Assembly (NCBI GenBank): GCA_017163975.1
Contig: JAFFSR010000370.1
Span: forward strand, 620,001-684,000
DNA: 64,000 bases
Reading direction: 5' to 3'
DNA from: Anastatus disparis
Lineage: Eukaryota; Arthropoda; Insecta; Hymenoptera; Eupelmidae
The notes under the pieces are model-generated. The model saw nothing but the letters and a program-made list of their open reading frames with translations, had not been told where the DNA came from and did not search any database. The position numbers were made by a program, and so were the translations under genes. Below, piece by piece: positions 1 through 11,091 of this stretch; the stretch's first letter is position 1, and each line of letters begins with the position of its first letter.

Positions 1-40
1 TTATATAAACAATGAAAAACACTATTAGACAGAGACAGAT

Positions 41-1046
41 AGTTCGGCCCCTTCTTAAACGTAAAATAATTGAAAAAGAGAAAGAATAAATTATAAAAGA
101 CTTATTCTCTCTCTAAACCAAAAAATAAAATCATGTATTAACGTTTTCTCTATTGCGCGCTGAAGAGACAGCAGTAGAAGCTATACAAGCGCGCAATATA
201 GAGATTAATGTAAATTGATGAGCGCTTGAATGTGTGCGTATACGCGCTTATATAAATGTACGATCAGCACACATTCAACCGTCGCGATAGTTATAAGATG
301 CGAACACATGTATATAGATTCCCCTCTTTACAGCGCGTAGAAAGGCTTTTACAAGGAGAGATGGAAAGTGAAAGGTGCGGTATGGAAAAGAAAGTGTATT
401 AAAGACAATGTAAAAGGCGATCCCACTCCTCCTAAGCGATGTAAAAGTACGAGATCGGCGGCCGAATCTGCCAGCGACGAGTTCGAGCTCGCGAGATTGT
501 ACGGCACTCTTTGGCCTACCTCTGAACAATAAAGTTTAATTAAATTTAAATCGTTATTCTTGACTTGGCACTTGAGGCAACGAATAAAATTAAATAAATT
601 CCACGTGTAGAGTATTCCTTTGTGGAATTTATCATCTATTAATATTGGTTAATATTACTACTTAACTTCAAATGATTAGTGCTTTGTGTAATTGAAAATT
701 GAAGTGTTAAATTGTTTAACGCGTGTTATATTAATAACCAAGGAGATTTTATAAGATAAAATAGTCTTCGAATCTTCCTTTTTCTGTTCATAAGATCTTA
801 ATTTATAACATTGTATTTAAAGTCAATAAGACGAAATAGTCTTATCTACAAGGCTTATAAGAGGCAAACCTAATACTAACCACTAACAATAATAAACACA
901 TAAAGACCCCGGACTGTACGTGGCAAGGCGTCCACTGCAAAAACGGGTCTGTGTAAAAACCATCTACCTTTCCTTATTCCTTTTTATGCGCATGAAGTGC
1001 AAACCTTTTTCAGGTCATAGGAAAGTAGGTAATTAATAGGTTACAA
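41..1046 (+). repeat. 5' LTR of the gypsy-type element
   Basis: The stretch 41-755 recurs at 18535-19250 with about 18 substitutions and short indels by hand count, roughly 2.6%. It begins AGT, like many insect gypsy-type LTRs. A TATA-like TTATATAAA lies near 247 and an AATAAA signal at 528-533. The end is placed at 1046 because the primer site TGGCGCCCTCC follows. Positions 756-1046 have no partner in the 3' copy, so that boundary rests on the primer site only. A second partial GTTACAATTGGCGC occurs near 1174, so the end could be misplaced. Confidence 0.75.
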
Positions 1047-1065
1047 TTGGCGCCCTCCAGTATAA
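1047..1065 (+). promoter_or_regulatory. primer-binding site of the gypsy-type element
   Basis: TGGCGCCCTCCAGTATAAG directly follows the inferred LTR end. TGGCGCC is the usual opening of a tRNA 3'-end complement in insect gypsy-type elements. The tRNA was not identified. Confidence 0.6.
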
Positions 1066-1451
1066 GAACTCACGCAAGAGTTTATTGCGTAAAATTGATA
1101 CAAATTCGCACATAAGGCGAAAATAAGTAATATTTTTTTTCTTTTCCTCTCAAAAGCCAAATTGTACATAAAGGTTACAATTGGCGCTTTTCAATTCAGA
1201 TAAATTTCACGATTGAAAGAAAAATCTCACGTAAGAAAGTGTTTTTTTTTGTTTGGGCACAAGAAAGCCATAAATTAAAATCAAAACAAAAATCTAGTAA
1301 GAAGTTTTTTTTTTCCTTTCTCTTTCTTTTTCTCTCTTCGTAACAATTAAAATAAAAAAATATATATATAAAAGTAATGAACAAACGGAAAGTTTGCGAT
1401 TTCATTAAGAAATAATTAGAAAAAACAAATAACCATAATAAGAAAAGCTAC

Positions 1452-1630
1452 ATGCTACAAAAGAAAATAGAAATAAAATTATTACAAAACGCAAAAAACA
1501 ATAAGAAAGACAAATATTATATAATAGAAAAGAGAGAATTAGAAAATATTTTAAAAATAGGGAAAGAACAAATTAATAAACAAAATAAAAATATAGAATT
1601 GTTGAAAATTAGAGTAAATAAATATGAAAA
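1452..1630 (+). pseudogene. 5' half of a small coiled-coil ORF of the gypsy-type element
   Basis: An ATG at 1452 opens a lysine/glutamate-rich frame that runs into the copia-like insertion at 1631. The same frame resumes at 11097 and stops at 11307. The two halves plus one copy of the target duplication add up to 390 bases, so the uninterrupted gene would have been 129 codons. The sequence predicts a long amphipathic, coiled-coil helix. I do not recognise its function. It lies upstream of gag, where most gypsy-type elements have no gene. The reading frame is kept exactly across the insertion point, which supports it as a real former gene. Confidence 0.6.
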
Positions 1631-1868
1631 TGTTGAAAATATACACACTCATACTAGGTGTCGCCACCTATTGAGAATATTTAGTAGACAGTTGAAGAGA
1701 ATCAAGTTGCGTCTCGTCATCGTTCAGTTCAGTTCAAGTCCGTCTGTTAAAGCCAGAACTTGTATTTCATTATTATACAGAGATCATTTAAATTAATTCA
1801 TTTTGTATAGACCAAATAAAGACTTTTTATTTAATATAAATTGTGCTCTGCATTTATTAATTTTAACA
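1631..1868 (+). repeat. 5' LTR of the copia-like element
   Basis: Identical in length to 10854-11091 with five substitutions. It contains AATAAAGACTTTTTA near 1816, a likely polyadenylation signal. The preceding GAAAA is repeated after the 3' LTR. Confidence 0.93.
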
Positions 1869-1883
1869 GGTTATGGGCCCAGA
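1869..1883 (+). promoter_or_regulatory. copia-type primer-binding site
   Basis: GGTTATGGGCCCAGA immediately follows the LTR. Drosophila copia uses the same motif, which pairs with a cleaved initiator methionine tRNA rather than with a tRNA 3' end. Confidence 0.9.
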
Positions 1884-2006
1884 GTGCTTTTAACTGCACG
1901 TTTTATTTAATAAAATTGAGAAAGGAGTTTGTGTGGTTTGGAGTGTGCGTCAATCTGTTTGTTGAATTGTTTTATTGTTCTTTATCTCCTGGTTGAAGCG
2001 TCAGAG

Positions 2007-2090
2007 ATGGCGAGTCAAGGAACAAAAAGACAGGACGAAGGACAGCAGGGGGAGAAAAAGGAGAAAGAAAGAAAAAGAAAAAGGAGTTGA
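2007..2090 (+). other. short charged ORF followed by a splice-donor-like site
   Basis: The first good ATG after the copia primer site opens 27 codons rich in lysine, glutamate and arginine. CGG|GTAAGAAT, a strong splice-donor match, follows at 2097. Its lysine/glutamate/glutamine-rich style resembles the ORFs at 6188-6680, about 4 kb downstream. A long leader intron joining them is possible. This is inference, and the ORF is too short to be convincing alone. Confidence 0.3.
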
Positions 2091-2444
2091 CTCCGGGTAA
2101 GAATTTGTCTTTATTCTCTCTCAATTCTATAAGACAGTAATGGCGTCGCATGCACGCTTATAGAAAGAAAGAAAAGGACAGAGAATAGATAGCGTCGTGC
2201 GCTAGTCTAGAGAGAGAGAGAGAGTGAGAGAGGAATAAAATGAGTCGCCATGTTGGGTAAAATGACGCAATGTGTTTGAGTATGACAGATTCATGCGTGC
2301 ACGAGAAGAATTATTTTTTATGCTTTGTGTGTGCGTGTGTGTGTATGTATCTAGAACGAGAGAAAAGACCATGCACGCACAAAACAAAATTGATAGACTG
2401 AATAAACGACAACACGAAGTGAAGAAGGTTTTTATGTATGTGTA

Positions 2445-2450
2445 TGTGTG

Positions 2451-2534
<84 letters not shown>
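2445..2534. repeat. (TA)n and (TG)n microsatellite
   Basis: About 90 bases of alternating TA and TGTATG units inside the copia-like leader. A second, shorter (TA)n run lies at 2713-2733. Open frames across it encode only Tyr-Ile or Cys-Val repeats and are artefacts. Confidence 0.95.
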
Positions 2535-2538
<4 letters not shown>

Positions 2539-2619
2539 ACGGGGCGATTCTTCCGGGCATACTAAAGAAATAATCATCTCAAAATGTGATACTTCTTATG
2601 GAAACTGAGGACAAAATTG

Positions 2620-2709
2620 CTGCCCGGAAACTACCGTTGTGGATACAGGTTTTCCGGGCTGCCCGGAAACTACCATTACACTTCGGGGATCGTCCCACAA
2701 ACTACCATT
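2620..2709 (+). repeat. short tandem repeat with GCCCGGAAACTACC core
   Basis: Three degenerate units of about 35-40 bp start near 2622, 2661 and 2691, each containing CCCGGAAACTACC or CCCACAAACTACC. A related TTCCGGGC lies at 2551. The function is unknown. Confidence 0.6.
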
Positions 2710-2739
2710 AAATATATATATATATATATATATGTATGT

Positions 2740-3480
2740 ATAGTGGATGCACGCGCGAGGTCTGAACAGATTTATGACGGTATAGACAGAAATAAATGAA
2801 AACCGGTTAAAAAATAATATTTGCAAAAAGTGCCGCTTGAATTTGGTTAAATTTCGTTATAATTAAAAATGAATGTAAAAACGGACGCGTTTTTATGTTG
2901 AAATACTAAGTATAATTGCTTGAAGAAAGAAAGGCATTGGCCTGACTTCTAAAAATTGAAATATAATAATGCACACAAACATGGCGGCCATAGGCCCAAG
3001 TCGAGTTGATGAAAAGACATCGACGCGGTGTACAATAAAAAGACCGTGAAGACGTGCGCGTGCAATTAGAAAAAGATAGAAAGACCGTGACTGCTAAAAG
3101 GCGAGAATAAACTCGCAGGTATATACATATACATATGTACGTATAACATGGTTATAGCATAAAGAAAAGAGAGAGTATATAAGTGTAATCGTATATGTAC
3201 AGGAGCGTGCGCGTCGTCGCGATAAAAATTACAGATTAAGAAAGAGACAGAATTAGTGAAGCGAAACGAACTAAATCAAAGCGGACAAAAATAAAGTTTA
3301 CGTAAATGTATACAAAAGACCGATTAAAAAAATATATTTAAGAATATTTAATTAATTGAAATTATCATTATACAGAGGAAAGAAGTTTATTGCAACTTCA
3401 CAAAACATCCTCATGAGAATATGTATATGACAGTTGTTGAAGGCAGCATTGTATTCAAAATTATGACAAATTGAATATAA
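2740..3480. other. non-coding stretch of the copia-like leader
   Basis: AT-rich DNA with no ORF, recognisable domain or clear repeat. Confidence 0.5.
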
Positions 3481-3484
3481 ATTA

Positions 3485-5530
3485 AGTAATGACTCCAGCG
3501 GAAAAAATAAATAAAACACTTGAAATCATTCGAAAAGTTTTAGAAGTAATCAGAAAGAAAATGAGGGAAACTGAAAGAAACAGTAAGAATTGAAATCGGT
3601 TGGAGAGACTTTGGTAAAATTGGGACGAGACATTCAAAGTATTCAAGTTTGTTTCCGCTTTTTTCGGTATATTTCATTTATTTTCATTTCTTTTCATTTT
3701 TTTACAAAATATCTTAGATTCTTTCCAGAATTAAACATTTATTTTCTATAAATATTCAGAATATTTCGGAGTCTCTCGGAAATTTTCGGATGGCTTCAAA
3801 ATTTTTCAAAATTTCTCAGAAGTTTTCAATTTTTCTTAGAACTTTATGAATTTTTTCATATTTTTCCAGAATCTTTTAGAATATTAATTGAAATAATCAG
3901 AATATTTTAGAGTATTTTAATTGATTTCTAATTTTTCCCAAACTTTTCAAATTTTTCCAAAAGTTTTCCCTATTTTTTTTAAGTTTTTGGATTTATTCCA
4001 ATTATTTAAGTATTTTAATTAGATTATTAAAAAATTTGTAAAGAAATTGTTAGAAATTTTCAGAAACTCTCGAAAACCCTCGGAAATTTTCAGAAATTTT
4101 CGGAAAAATTCGAAAACAATCCGAATCTTACCAAAACTTTTTAAATTTTATGAATAATATTAGAAAATAACATTTATTGATAATAATAATTTGAAATATA
4201 TACTTAACCTGTTAAATAATTTAATATTTCAGTATTTAAAATTCGACTTAATCAAAAATTTCAAGCTAAAAACTCGATTTTGAGCCCACTTAAAAAAGGA
4301 ATCGAGCTTGAAATTGTAGACTGGGAAATCGTTAATACTCAACTATTTCAACATACATTTTTTTGTTAAACAAACATATTACAAAACTATGATCTAGAAA
4401 ATTATTTTTATTATAAATTAATTTTACAAATAAAGTTTTGTTTATACATACATAAAAAATGAAATTTTTGTTTTTTAACTTAAATTTATGTTTTTTAACG
4501 TCCATAATAGCATATCTGGAAACTTTAACCTGAAAGAAAAACTTTAAAATTGAAAGAAACTGAAGTAAATTGAAATAAATTAAAACAAGTGAAAAGAAAC
4601 TAAAGTAAATTGAGACAAACTGAAACAGATCAAAAGAAACTGAATAAAACCGAAACAGATAGAGACAAACTGAAAAAATCGGATTTGTATGAAATCTAAT
4701 TTTTTCCATATTTACTTTTAACACTGAATAAAATGAAAAATACCGAAAACTTACAATAATTTTAAAACAAATTCAAAATGTTCCAATTATTTTATAATTT
4801 TACAAAAATTTTCCGTATGTTTTATTTTGTTTCAGTTTTCACAATTCATTACTTATTTCCAAATTTAAAATGAAATACCGTGAAGGACGTAATTTCTGAT
4901 CACTTAGGAGGTATTCCTGATCACATATTTACATGTAAAAAAGTAAAAGTATATTTCTTTTTCACTCAAACGAAGCATTTCTTACGCTCAATCTATTTTT
5001 TCTCATAAATTAAAAAAAAGTTTTTCCTACTAAAATCTTATAGATTATGATTTATAATAAATAATGATCAGAAATTACGCCCTGATCAGGAACTACGTCC
5101 TTTACGGTAATCTGATTAATTACAAGAGTTTTGGAAATATTCAGAAACAAACTGAATTAGTTTAAGGAAAAATGAAATAAAATGAAACAAACTGAAATTA
5201 AATGAAAGAAAACGAGAGAAATGAAAACGAATAGAAAGAAACTGAAACCAAAAGAATGAAACTGAAACAGTTTAAAAAAATTGAAATAAATTTAAAAAAA
5301 ACTAAAATGAACCAAAATGATTATGACAGCTGATTTTTCTATATCCACTTAGAAAATGATATAAAATGAGACATTCAGAAAACTTCCGAAAATTTCTGAA
5401 ACAGTTTAAAATGTACCAATTGTTTCGTCCCAATTTTCACAAGAACTTTCCGTTTCTTTCAGTTTCTTTCAGTTTCTTTCAGAAATTTTCAATTACTTTC
5501 GTTTATTTTTTCCGCTGGGGGAATAATGAT
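3485..5530. repeat. fold-back region of GAAACTGAAA / TTTCAGTTTC repeats
   Basis: The left side (about 3490-3640) and the right side (about 5370-5520) are inverted copies: CCAGCGGAAAAAATAAA near 3496 matches its reverse complement near 5505, and AATTGGGACGA recurs inverted. Between them are long runs of degenerate GAAACTGAAA (4540-4740, 5150-5300) and TTTCAGAAATTTTCGGAA (3720-4120). It looks like a fold-back, non-autonomous element of about 2 kb with a smaller MITE nested at 4876-5109. No coding content. Confidence 0.6.
4876..5109. mobile_element. 234-bp MITE
   Basis: Terminal inverted repeats TACCGTGAAGGACGTAATT and its partner ending ACGTCCTTTACGGTA. Internal TTCTGATCA motifs are repeated in inverse order. 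Non-coding. Confidence 0.65.
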
Positions 5531-5649
5531 TATTTCAAATTCAAAATTTTATTTTATTAAGCTTGAACGTACGTATATAAAAATATTTTTTAATAAATAT
5601 ATCCATGGTTTTAAAAATAATATTGATCGATCATAGTTGCTGCTTTCGC

Positions 5650-5911
5650 ATACATAATAATACTTGTGTTCAGTATATTGTGTATAGGAATAATAGCACA
5701 TATGTATAATTATAAATATGAAAATATACATAAATAACTGGCAAATTTGATTGATTTAACATTGCTTGTGTTCGGCATGTAAGATTGATTCTCTTAAATT
5801 GTCATAAATATGAATTACTTAATATTGCTTGTGTTCGGCATACTAGGTTGATTCACTTTATTTTGATAGATATATTGAGCTTGAAGGGCTTGTGTTCGGT
5901 CTATTAAGCTC

Positions 5912-5959
<48 letters not shown>

Positions 5960-6035
5960 GAGTTAATTATATATATATATATATAATTAACTCTAACGTA
6001 AATTATCTAGTTTTGCTTGTGTTCGGCAAAATTAT
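5650..6035 (+). other. array of five hairpins with a shared TTGTGTTCR loop
   Basis: The nine-base loop TTGTGTTCA/G occurs near 5664, 5766, 5831, 5888 and 6015. Each copy is closed by a stem of unrelated but self-complementary sequence. The first is an ATACATAAT-ATAC / GTATATTGTGTAT type stem. The fourth is a TGAGCTT / AAGCTCA stem and the fifth TTTTGC / GCAAAA. Stems carry G-U pairs on the + strand, matching the element's RNA sense. Between the fourth and fifth lie two perfect TA-rich palindromes. It sits just upstream of the gag remnants. A role in packaging, dimerisation or translation is speculation. Confidence 0.7.
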
Positions 6036-6187
6036 ATGAATTTTATTTATATTGGTTTACTATTCCTATATAGTTGACAAGTACGTTACGAGTGTAGAAT
6101 TTGACCTGGTGATAAGGACAGTCACAGAGATGAAGACAGAGTGAAGATAGATTATATATGCCCTATTGTACGACAGATGGCCACACT

Positions 6188-7006
6188 ATGACTGATAAGA
6201 AAGAGAGAAAAGACAGAATTAACGACAGCAATGAAACTGAGAAGACGGAGGGGCTATATAACGAGACAGAACAGAAAGTAGAATAAAGTGACGGTTTTGA
6301 AGACGGCTCTGTGAAAACTGTAGTTAAAGTAACTGCAGGAGGTCAAATAGCGACAGATAAGGAAAGACAAACAAATCAAAGGTTTGACAGCAAAATTGAA
6401 TGATGTATTGGAAAAATATGTATACGACGGAAAAACAGATGAAAATAAAAACAAAGACAGAGCTAAAGACAGAGAAGAGACAGATAGGCATTACAATACA
6501 ACTGAAACGGCAGAAATAAAGACGGAGACAGAAAACAGAATCAATGAAATGACTGAAGCAAAATTGGCAGACCTATCTGACAAATTGGACAAGGTAATGG
6601 ATAAACTCAATACAGTTAAGGCAGAAATGGCAAAGAGCAAGAGAGGCGAAGAAAAGAAGAATAGAGCAGAAAAGAGATGACGATTTGATGGCTTTGATGG
6701 TGAAGGAGAGAAGCGCCATGTGGGTCTTTGACGGCCAGGCTCTGAACGCAATAAGAGAGGAATTTGAACAGGGAAAGGAGGATGACTACAGGTAGCGAGT
6801 CAGAAAGGACAGATAAATCTAAAGACAGCAAAACGACATATAAGGTAAACAATGATTTTGAAAATTATACACTTAACGCAGAAGGTTTCGGAAACTCGAC
6901 AGTCTTGGACGAACACTTAGGACCGGTAAATAAACTGAAAATATCGCGTTTAATACAAATAAAGGTTGATAAAAGACTTAATGAAAAAAAAACGACAGTA
7001 TTTTAG
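6188..7006 (+). pseudogene. charged N-terminal ORFs of the copia-like element
   Basis: Consecutive broken frames (6188-6286, 6384-6680, 6764-7006) encode lysine-, glutamate- and threonine-rich sequence. The 98-residue part contains a heptad-like segment (residues about 55-80) that should form a coiled coil. They precede the gag homology in the same orientation. I recognise no family. They could be a degenerate 5' extension of gag or a separate accessory ORF. Confidence 0.45.
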
Positions 7007-7086
7007 ACGTTTTTAAACAGTTGACAGAAATTATCAAAACCGGATTGACTGGAAAAGACGGACCAATAAAACGCTATTATAAATTA

Positions 7087-7928
7087 ACGACTCAAATTAC
7101 ATTTGAAAACTTTGGATTATTTTATGTCTGAATTAAGTTCGCTGGACTTATTGTATGTTGTAAATAGTACTATTCTAGCAAATGAAAGTTCGTGATATTT
7201 TATTAAATAGAATAGATAAAGGCTATCATGCTAGAGTTATGAAAATTAAAGATCCAGTTGAATTGTTGAACAGAATTAAAGAAATGAAATGAAGCGAGGT
7301 GAATGTAACTCCATCTAGTATTAAAAAAAAAAAAAAATTCCACATACAGTATAATCCAGCGAAAGAAATGGCAGTTAATTTTATAGACAGATTTGAAGAA
7401 ATAGTAAGAGGTTATAATGACATGCCAAAAGTTAAATCTTTAGCTGAAGAAGACGAAAGAGATTTCTTTTATAATACTATCATAAGCAAAGTACATCAAG
7501 TAGAAGGAATAAGTTTTATGACAGAAAGTGTTACAGTGAAAGGGTTATCTTATGATAAACTAAAGTTACTTATTATACAGGTTGAAAGCCATCAAACGAC
7601 AGCTATGACGGTCAAATCATGGGCGATACAGAAAGTGCGATGTTTTGAATGCGACAGTTATGGGTACTGTGCCAGCGACTGCCCACGACAGGGAAATAGC
7701 ATAAAGAAGGGTTACTTTTGTCAGAGATTTACCCGTGACCATGTGATCTCAACATGTCCAAAGTGTCAGGGACATTCGAGACAGAAAGACAGAAAAAGGT
7801 ATGAATCAAAATATTATAATAATAAAAGTAAAGAAAGTATAGGTCGGGCAGCATTCACAAGTAAGATAGCTAATCTAATTAATAATGTCAATAAAAAAAA
7901 AACAAAAACGAGCAAAATCTATCAATAA
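7087..7928 (+). pseudogene. gag: copia-like gag remnant with a damaged zinc knuckle
   Basis: The frame around 7200-7620 has the helical pattern of copia Gag, and the 209-codon ORF at 7299-7928 follows. A CFECDSYGYCASDC motif near residue 114 matches the CX2CX4HX4C knuckle except that tyrosine replaces histidine (TAC for CAC). A second knuckle-like CQRFTRDHVISTC lacks the second cysteine. A run of 12 A at about 7322 probably marks a frameshift from the upstream part. The product would package the element's RNA in an intact copy. Confidence 0.75.
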
Positions 7929-8044
7929 AAGGAGACAAGAAAATTATGTAAAATACAACAGAGGAAAATATCAAAAAGGAGGCAGTTTTAACCAATTAGA
8001 ATCTAGAAACAAAAAGACTAATGACAGTGGTGCGATAGAACGTT

Positions 8045-8250
8045 CGACAAATTCAAAGTTGATTTCAAGACATTTATTAAACAACTAGACGGAGTCCAAT
8101 GCGCAAATAAAGACTGCAGCGCAAATCTTAAATATAAGGGAGAAGGAAGCGTGCAAACAAATACGACTGATGGAAAATTTATTATTTTAGACAGAGTAAT
8201 CTGCATGGAAAACTTAAATAAAAATTTTTCATCCTTACCAATATATAAGC
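8045..8250 (+). pseudogene. C-terminal half of a copia-type protease
   Basis: The + strand encodes a KYKGEGSVQTN...KFIILDRVICMENL pattern. This fits the copia protease tail, where a glycine-rich strand precedes the conserved LENVLYVPNL-like block. The catalytic D-S/T-G segment is absent, so the start is deleted or degraded. Confidence 0.55.
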
Positions 8251-8505
8251 AGCCATATTGGTTGATTGAATATGAATAAGAAGCGACAGAAAATAATTTA
8301 AAACAAAGACAGGTTCTAGTATATGTAACGACAAATAAAATGAATGAAGAACAGAATGTTGAAGAAAATAATCAATTTAATGAAAAGGAAGAAAATCAGG
8401 CAGTCAAAGAAGAAAAATATTTAGATTGCAGACAGAAATATTTATAAATCACATGAGATTAAAGTCAGTGAAGAATCTCAATGTGAGATTGAAAATACAA
8501 AAGCG

Positions 8506-8763
8506 ATGGAGAAAATAAATACAGACAACTACGCTATGTTGTGGCATTTTCGAATGGGCCATGCATCAGTTGATTATTTAAGAAAATTACAATTAAAATT
8601 TCCTAATATCAAAAATTTAAAACAGGCTGTATTTGATGATACGTTGAAAGACTGTGAAGTGTGTATGATTGCAAAGTTTAACAAATTGTCATTTAAGACA
8701 GTCAAGCATAGAACAATTGAACCTTTGCAAATAATGAGTTCAGATACAATGGGTTTTATGTAA
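8506..8763 (+). pseudogene. copia integrase zinc-binding domain (GAG-pre-integrase)
   Basis: An 85-codon frame with HFRMGHAS (HX4H) followed by CEVCMIAK (CX2C) gives the HHCC zinc finger at the start of copia integrases. It ends in [11 protein letters not shown], the entry to the catalytic core. The D,D-35-E core that should follow is missing: the next sequence jumps to the linker before RT. Confidence 0.8.
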
Positions 8764-8924
8764 ATTATACGAAAGCAGAGATGTACGATTCAACAAAAAA
8801 TTAGTCTACAAGGACAGATATGCAACAACTGATATACAAGACTGGAAATAAATTGATGAAAAGATAAAGATACATGGTTTGTGAATTTTGTATTAGAAGA
8901 CAGAGAAAATGGAACACTAATACA

Positions 8925-9110
8925 AAAACCGGAGGGAGAGAAAGTCTAAAGATCAGTTAGACGACCAAGAAACGAAAATAATAAGACTGATAAAAAGTAA
9001 CAAGGATTGGAGGGAGAGAAATTAAAAAAATTAGTAGAACGACCGAGAAAAGTTAAGAAAAATACTGAATATGAAGTGCAAAAATCGGAGGGAGAGAAAA
9101 CAAAACGACA
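8925..9110 (+). repeat. three 78-bp units with GGAGGGAGAGAAA core
   Basis: GGAGGGAGAGAAA recurs at about 8932, 9009 and 9088 with diverged spacers containing ACGACC/ACGACAG. It lies in the variable linker between integrase and reverse transcriptase, so it may be expanded coding sequence. Confidence 0.6.
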
Positions 9111-9351
9111 GATTTAATTACCAATGGAAACACAAACAAGTACAGAAAATAAGATAGATGAAGAAACTCATGTTTTATTAGCAGAAATAAATAATGACCT
9201 GAGTACAAACTTGGAAGCCATGAAGTCAAAAGATAAACAAAAAAAAAATGGACCAAAACTATTATTGAAGAATTAGAATGTATGTATAAGAATAATGTAT
9301 GAAAATAAGTTGACAGATCAATTGTAATGAATGACAGAAAAAGATCAAACA

Positions 9352-10680
9352 TTATACATTCAAGATGGGTATTTAAAAGAAAGAAGTCAGTAAAATAAGT
9401 TATAAAGCCAGACTAGTAATTCATAGTTTCAAAGACGGAAATGAGTATGATATACAAGAAACATATGCACCGGTTTCACGATTACATTTAATCAGATCTA
9501 TACTGGCAATGGCAAACAAATTGAATTTAGAAATATGTCAGATGGATGTGAAGACAGGTTTTCTAAATGAATATTGAAACAGTGAGATATATATGGAAAT
9601 ACCTGAAGGGATGACTGCTTATGAAAGGATCAAACAAAACAAGATGTGTATATTGGAAAATTCTTCATACGATTTGAAAGTCAGTCTAAAATGTTGGAAT
9701 GAAAGATTTAAAGAGATAGTAAAGAAATATGGACTTACATCATTCAACAATGAGCCTTGTCTATTTAATCAGCAAGAAAAAGACGGATTTCTTATCTTGA
9801 TATAGTATACAGATGACATCCTGCTAGTTTGCAACAATGTAAAGATGCTTGAAAGAATGAAGACAAATGTAAAGAAAGAATTTAAAATGACAGAAACTGG
9901 TGAGACCAAAAGTTCTTTAGGCTCAGAAATAAAATAAGACAGAAAAAAAAGGATACTGAGCATTAAGCAAGAACAATAAATAAACAAAATGCTAAAGAAG
10001 TTTAGTTTGAATCAATTACCCACCCAACAAACACCTATGGTAATCTGGTAATCAATCAGGTAGCCAATAGGAAGAGAAGACAGCGTGAAGAAAAGAAGAA
10101 ACCAATGCAAGCAGGCCAGAAATTGCATATGAGATAAATACTCTATGCAGACACCAAATCAACTTTACTGAAAAACGACTGGTAAGAAATTGAAAGAGTA
10201 TTTGAATAATTAAGAAGAACAAAAGACTTTGAACTTAGATATAAAGGACAGAACGACTGTTTACAAGGATTTTCAGATGCAAGTTTTGACGACTGCAAAA
10301 ATTCTCTTACGACCAGTAGCTATGTGATCAAGTTTTTCGAAGACAAAACATCCTGAAGAACTCACAGACAGAAATATGTTTCTATAAACGAATGCGCTCA
10401 AGAATTCCTTATATCCTTATATTAAATTTTAAAAGATTGTTAAAACAAGAATTAGCGCCAATTCTATTATGGTGTGATAACAAGGCAGCAGAAGCAAGCG
10501 TAAAGACTGGAGGTGAAAACAAATTAAGACATATGACCGAAATAAAAGAACATTATGCAAAGGAATATGTAACTAGAGGTTTAATTAATGTCAGTTGAAT
10601 TTCCTCTAAAAGTCAGATAACTGATGTATTCACAAAACCTTTGTCATTTGAATTACATGAACGACTGACCAAACAAATAT
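9352..10680 (+). pseudogene. copia reverse transcriptase and RNase H remnants
   Basis: Fragments in copia order. SRWVFKRKK near 9362 is followed by ARLVIHSFKDGNEYDIQETY with APVSRLHLIRSILAMAN, then MDVKTGFLNE. The active-site block YTDDILLV lies at 9806-9829, directly after an in-frame TAG. RNase H follows, with FSDAS near 10275 and a DNKAAEASVKTGG...KLRHM block at 10467-10538. It ends with SSKSQITDVFTKPLS-like sequence to about 10650. Stops at 9400, 9577, 9803 and elsewhere, plus frameshifts, kill the gene. The catalytic YxDD aspartates remain. Confidence 0.85.
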
Positions 10681-10853
10681 TTAACGACTGATAACATTGA
10701 CTGATTATATTTCTGAAATGTATTTTAGTTAAGTTATTAACAAACTTTTTCTCTATATTACAGGAATTAAATGAACGATCAGAACAGAAACAATAAGAAT
10801 GAGAGAGATGTTACAACTCTTTTAATTAAAATATGTATGAGTGTGGGAGTGAG

Positions 10854-11091
10854 TGTTGAAAATATACACACTCATACTAGGTGTCGCCACCTATTGAGAA
10901 TATTTAGTAGACAGTTGAAGAGAATCAAGTTGCGCCTCGTCGTCGTTCAGTTCAGTTCAAGTCCGTCTGTTAAAGCCAGAACTTGTATTTCATTATTATA
11001 GAGAGATCATTTAAATTAATTCATTTTGTATAGATCAAATAAAGACTTTTTATTTAATATAAATAGTGCTCTGCATTTATTAATTTTAACA
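10854..11091 (+). repeat. 3' LTR of the copia-like element
   Basis: Partner of 1631-1868. It is preceded by the purine-rich GTGTGGGAGTGAG, a polypurine-tract candidate, and followed by the GAAAA duplication. Confidence 0.93.

Larger units (their letters stand above)
1631..11091 (+). mobile_element. Ty1/copia-like LTR retrotransposon, degenerate
   Basis: Two 238-bp LTRs (1631-1868, 10854-11091) start TGTTG and end AACA and differ at 5 positions (2.1%). The 5-bp duplication GAAAA flanks the element (1626-1630, 11092-11096). GGTTATGGGCCCAG follows the 5' LTR, the hallmark copia primer site for an internal fragment of initiator tRNA. Remnants of gag, protease, integrase zinc finger, reverse transcriptase and RNase H follow in copia order (integrase before RT). 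At 9.46 kb it is almost twice the usual copia length because about 4.2 kb of non-coding leader, including nested repeats, precedes gag. Many stops and frameshifts make it non-autonomous. Confidence 0.92.

Noticed and set aside
275..529. 84-codon minus frame in the 5' LTR, repeated at 18770-19024
   Set aside because: It lies antisense in an LTR and is the shadow of the GC-richer segment; no domain.
2202..2577. Open frames on both strands at 2202-2537, 2272-2565 and 2311-2577
   Set aside because: They read through TA/TG microsatellite and give only Tyr-Ile or Val-Cys repeats.
4332..4724. 130-codon minus frame
   Set aside because: Low-complexity Phe/Tyr/Ser-rich reading of the GAAACTGAAA repeat region.
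5750..6035. CRISPR-like spacing of GCTTGTGTTCGGC
   Set aside because: The genome is eukaryotic, the repeats are short hairpin loops with complementary flanks, and there are no spacers or cas genes.
9053..9352. 99-codon minus frame
   Set aside because: Antisense shadow of the copia linker region; hydrophobic composition from AT bias.
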